NCBI GenBank assembly: GCA_907165135.1
Contig: OU015568.1
Location: 256,501-320,500 of the forward strand
DNA: 64,000 bases
Direction: 5' to 3'
Origin: Oikopleura dioica
Taxonomy: Eukaryota; Chordata; Appendicularia; Copelata; Oikopleuridae
Shown: positions 63,954 to 64,000 of the stretch, piece after piece
Numbering within the stretch: the stretch's first letter is position 1
Layout of the letters: every line of letters begins with the position of its first letter
Translations under genes and position numbers: made by a program
Notes under the pieces: generated by a model
The model's input: the letters and a program-made list of their open reading frames with translations, nothing else
The model's database searches: none
Told to the model about the DNA's origin: nothing

Positions 63954-64000
63954 TTGTTAAATAATCTATAGCTCTGAGTGAAGTGGGGTTTTTATAATTT

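Noticed and set aside
1-64000. CRISPR array or bacterial operon structure
   Set aside because: No regularly spaced direct repeats. Introns, signal peptides and animal domain families throughout show a eukaryotic genome.

Overview
The window is animal nuclear DNA and most resembles a larvacean (appendicularian) tunicate such as Oikopleura. This is an inference. The genes have many introns, and ordinary GT-AG introns are mostly 37-57 nt. Neighbouring genes lie close together on both strands. Secreted C-type lectins, trypsin-like proteases, mucin-like threonine tracts and small Cys-rich modules are abundant. Many introns have non-GT donors, a trait known from larvaceans. No rRNA, tRNA or CRISPR array was recognised.

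Layout. 1-5 kb: a secreted protein with two similar halves (-) and a single-pass membrane protein (+). 5.4-9.1 kb: a two-domain C-type lectin protein (+). 9.6-16.4 kb: an 11-exon-scale coiled-coil gene (-) packed with transposon-derived introns, flanked by small related exons and an acidic protein gene (+). 17-22.5 kb: a ~1,400-residue serine protease fused to Cys-rich modules and threonine mucin tracts (+). 22.9-23.7 kb: a hAT-like element. 24.6-25.8 kb: a proline-linker C-type lectin (-). 26.4-42.5 kb: a 5,200-residue fibrocystin-L-like protein (-), most of it in one 14.6-kb exon. 42.8-44.7 kb: an SLC17-type transporter (-). 45.6-46.5 kb: a trypsin (-). 46.9-47.9 kb: a degenerate lectin-like gene (+). 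48.3-49.1 kb: a 755-bp foldback element. 49.1-50.5 kb: a coiled-coil protein (+). 50.7-52.1 kb: an acyl-CoA dehydrogenase (-). 52.5-60.2 kb: a SPEN-family RNA-binding corepressor (-). 61.5-62.1 kb: a glycine-rich RRM protein (+). 63.0-64.0 kb: a small secreted protein with three Cys-rich modules (-).

The strongest unusual signal is a second class of intron. Reading frames, conserved motifs and exon phases require about a dozen introns whose donor is AG|GA (mostly AG|GAA) and whose acceptor is AG. They occur in the same genes as ordinary GT-AG introns but are longer (60-426 nt), and several carry terminal inverted repeats or a whole MITE. A separate MITE family with the core CCTGACTCAGG has more than a dozen copies here, and several copies appear to be introns themselves, using GC or other donors. 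The picture is of transposon-derived introns tolerated by a relaxed spliceosome.

Two conserved genes (acyl-CoA dehydrogenase, spen) each carry a single missing base in an A/T homopolymer. Sequencing error is the likeliest cause. The secreted genes would serve an extracellular matrix, mucus or innate recognition layer. The conserved genes (spen, acyl-CoA dehydrogenase, SLC17, RRM protein) are housekeeping types with no evident link to them.
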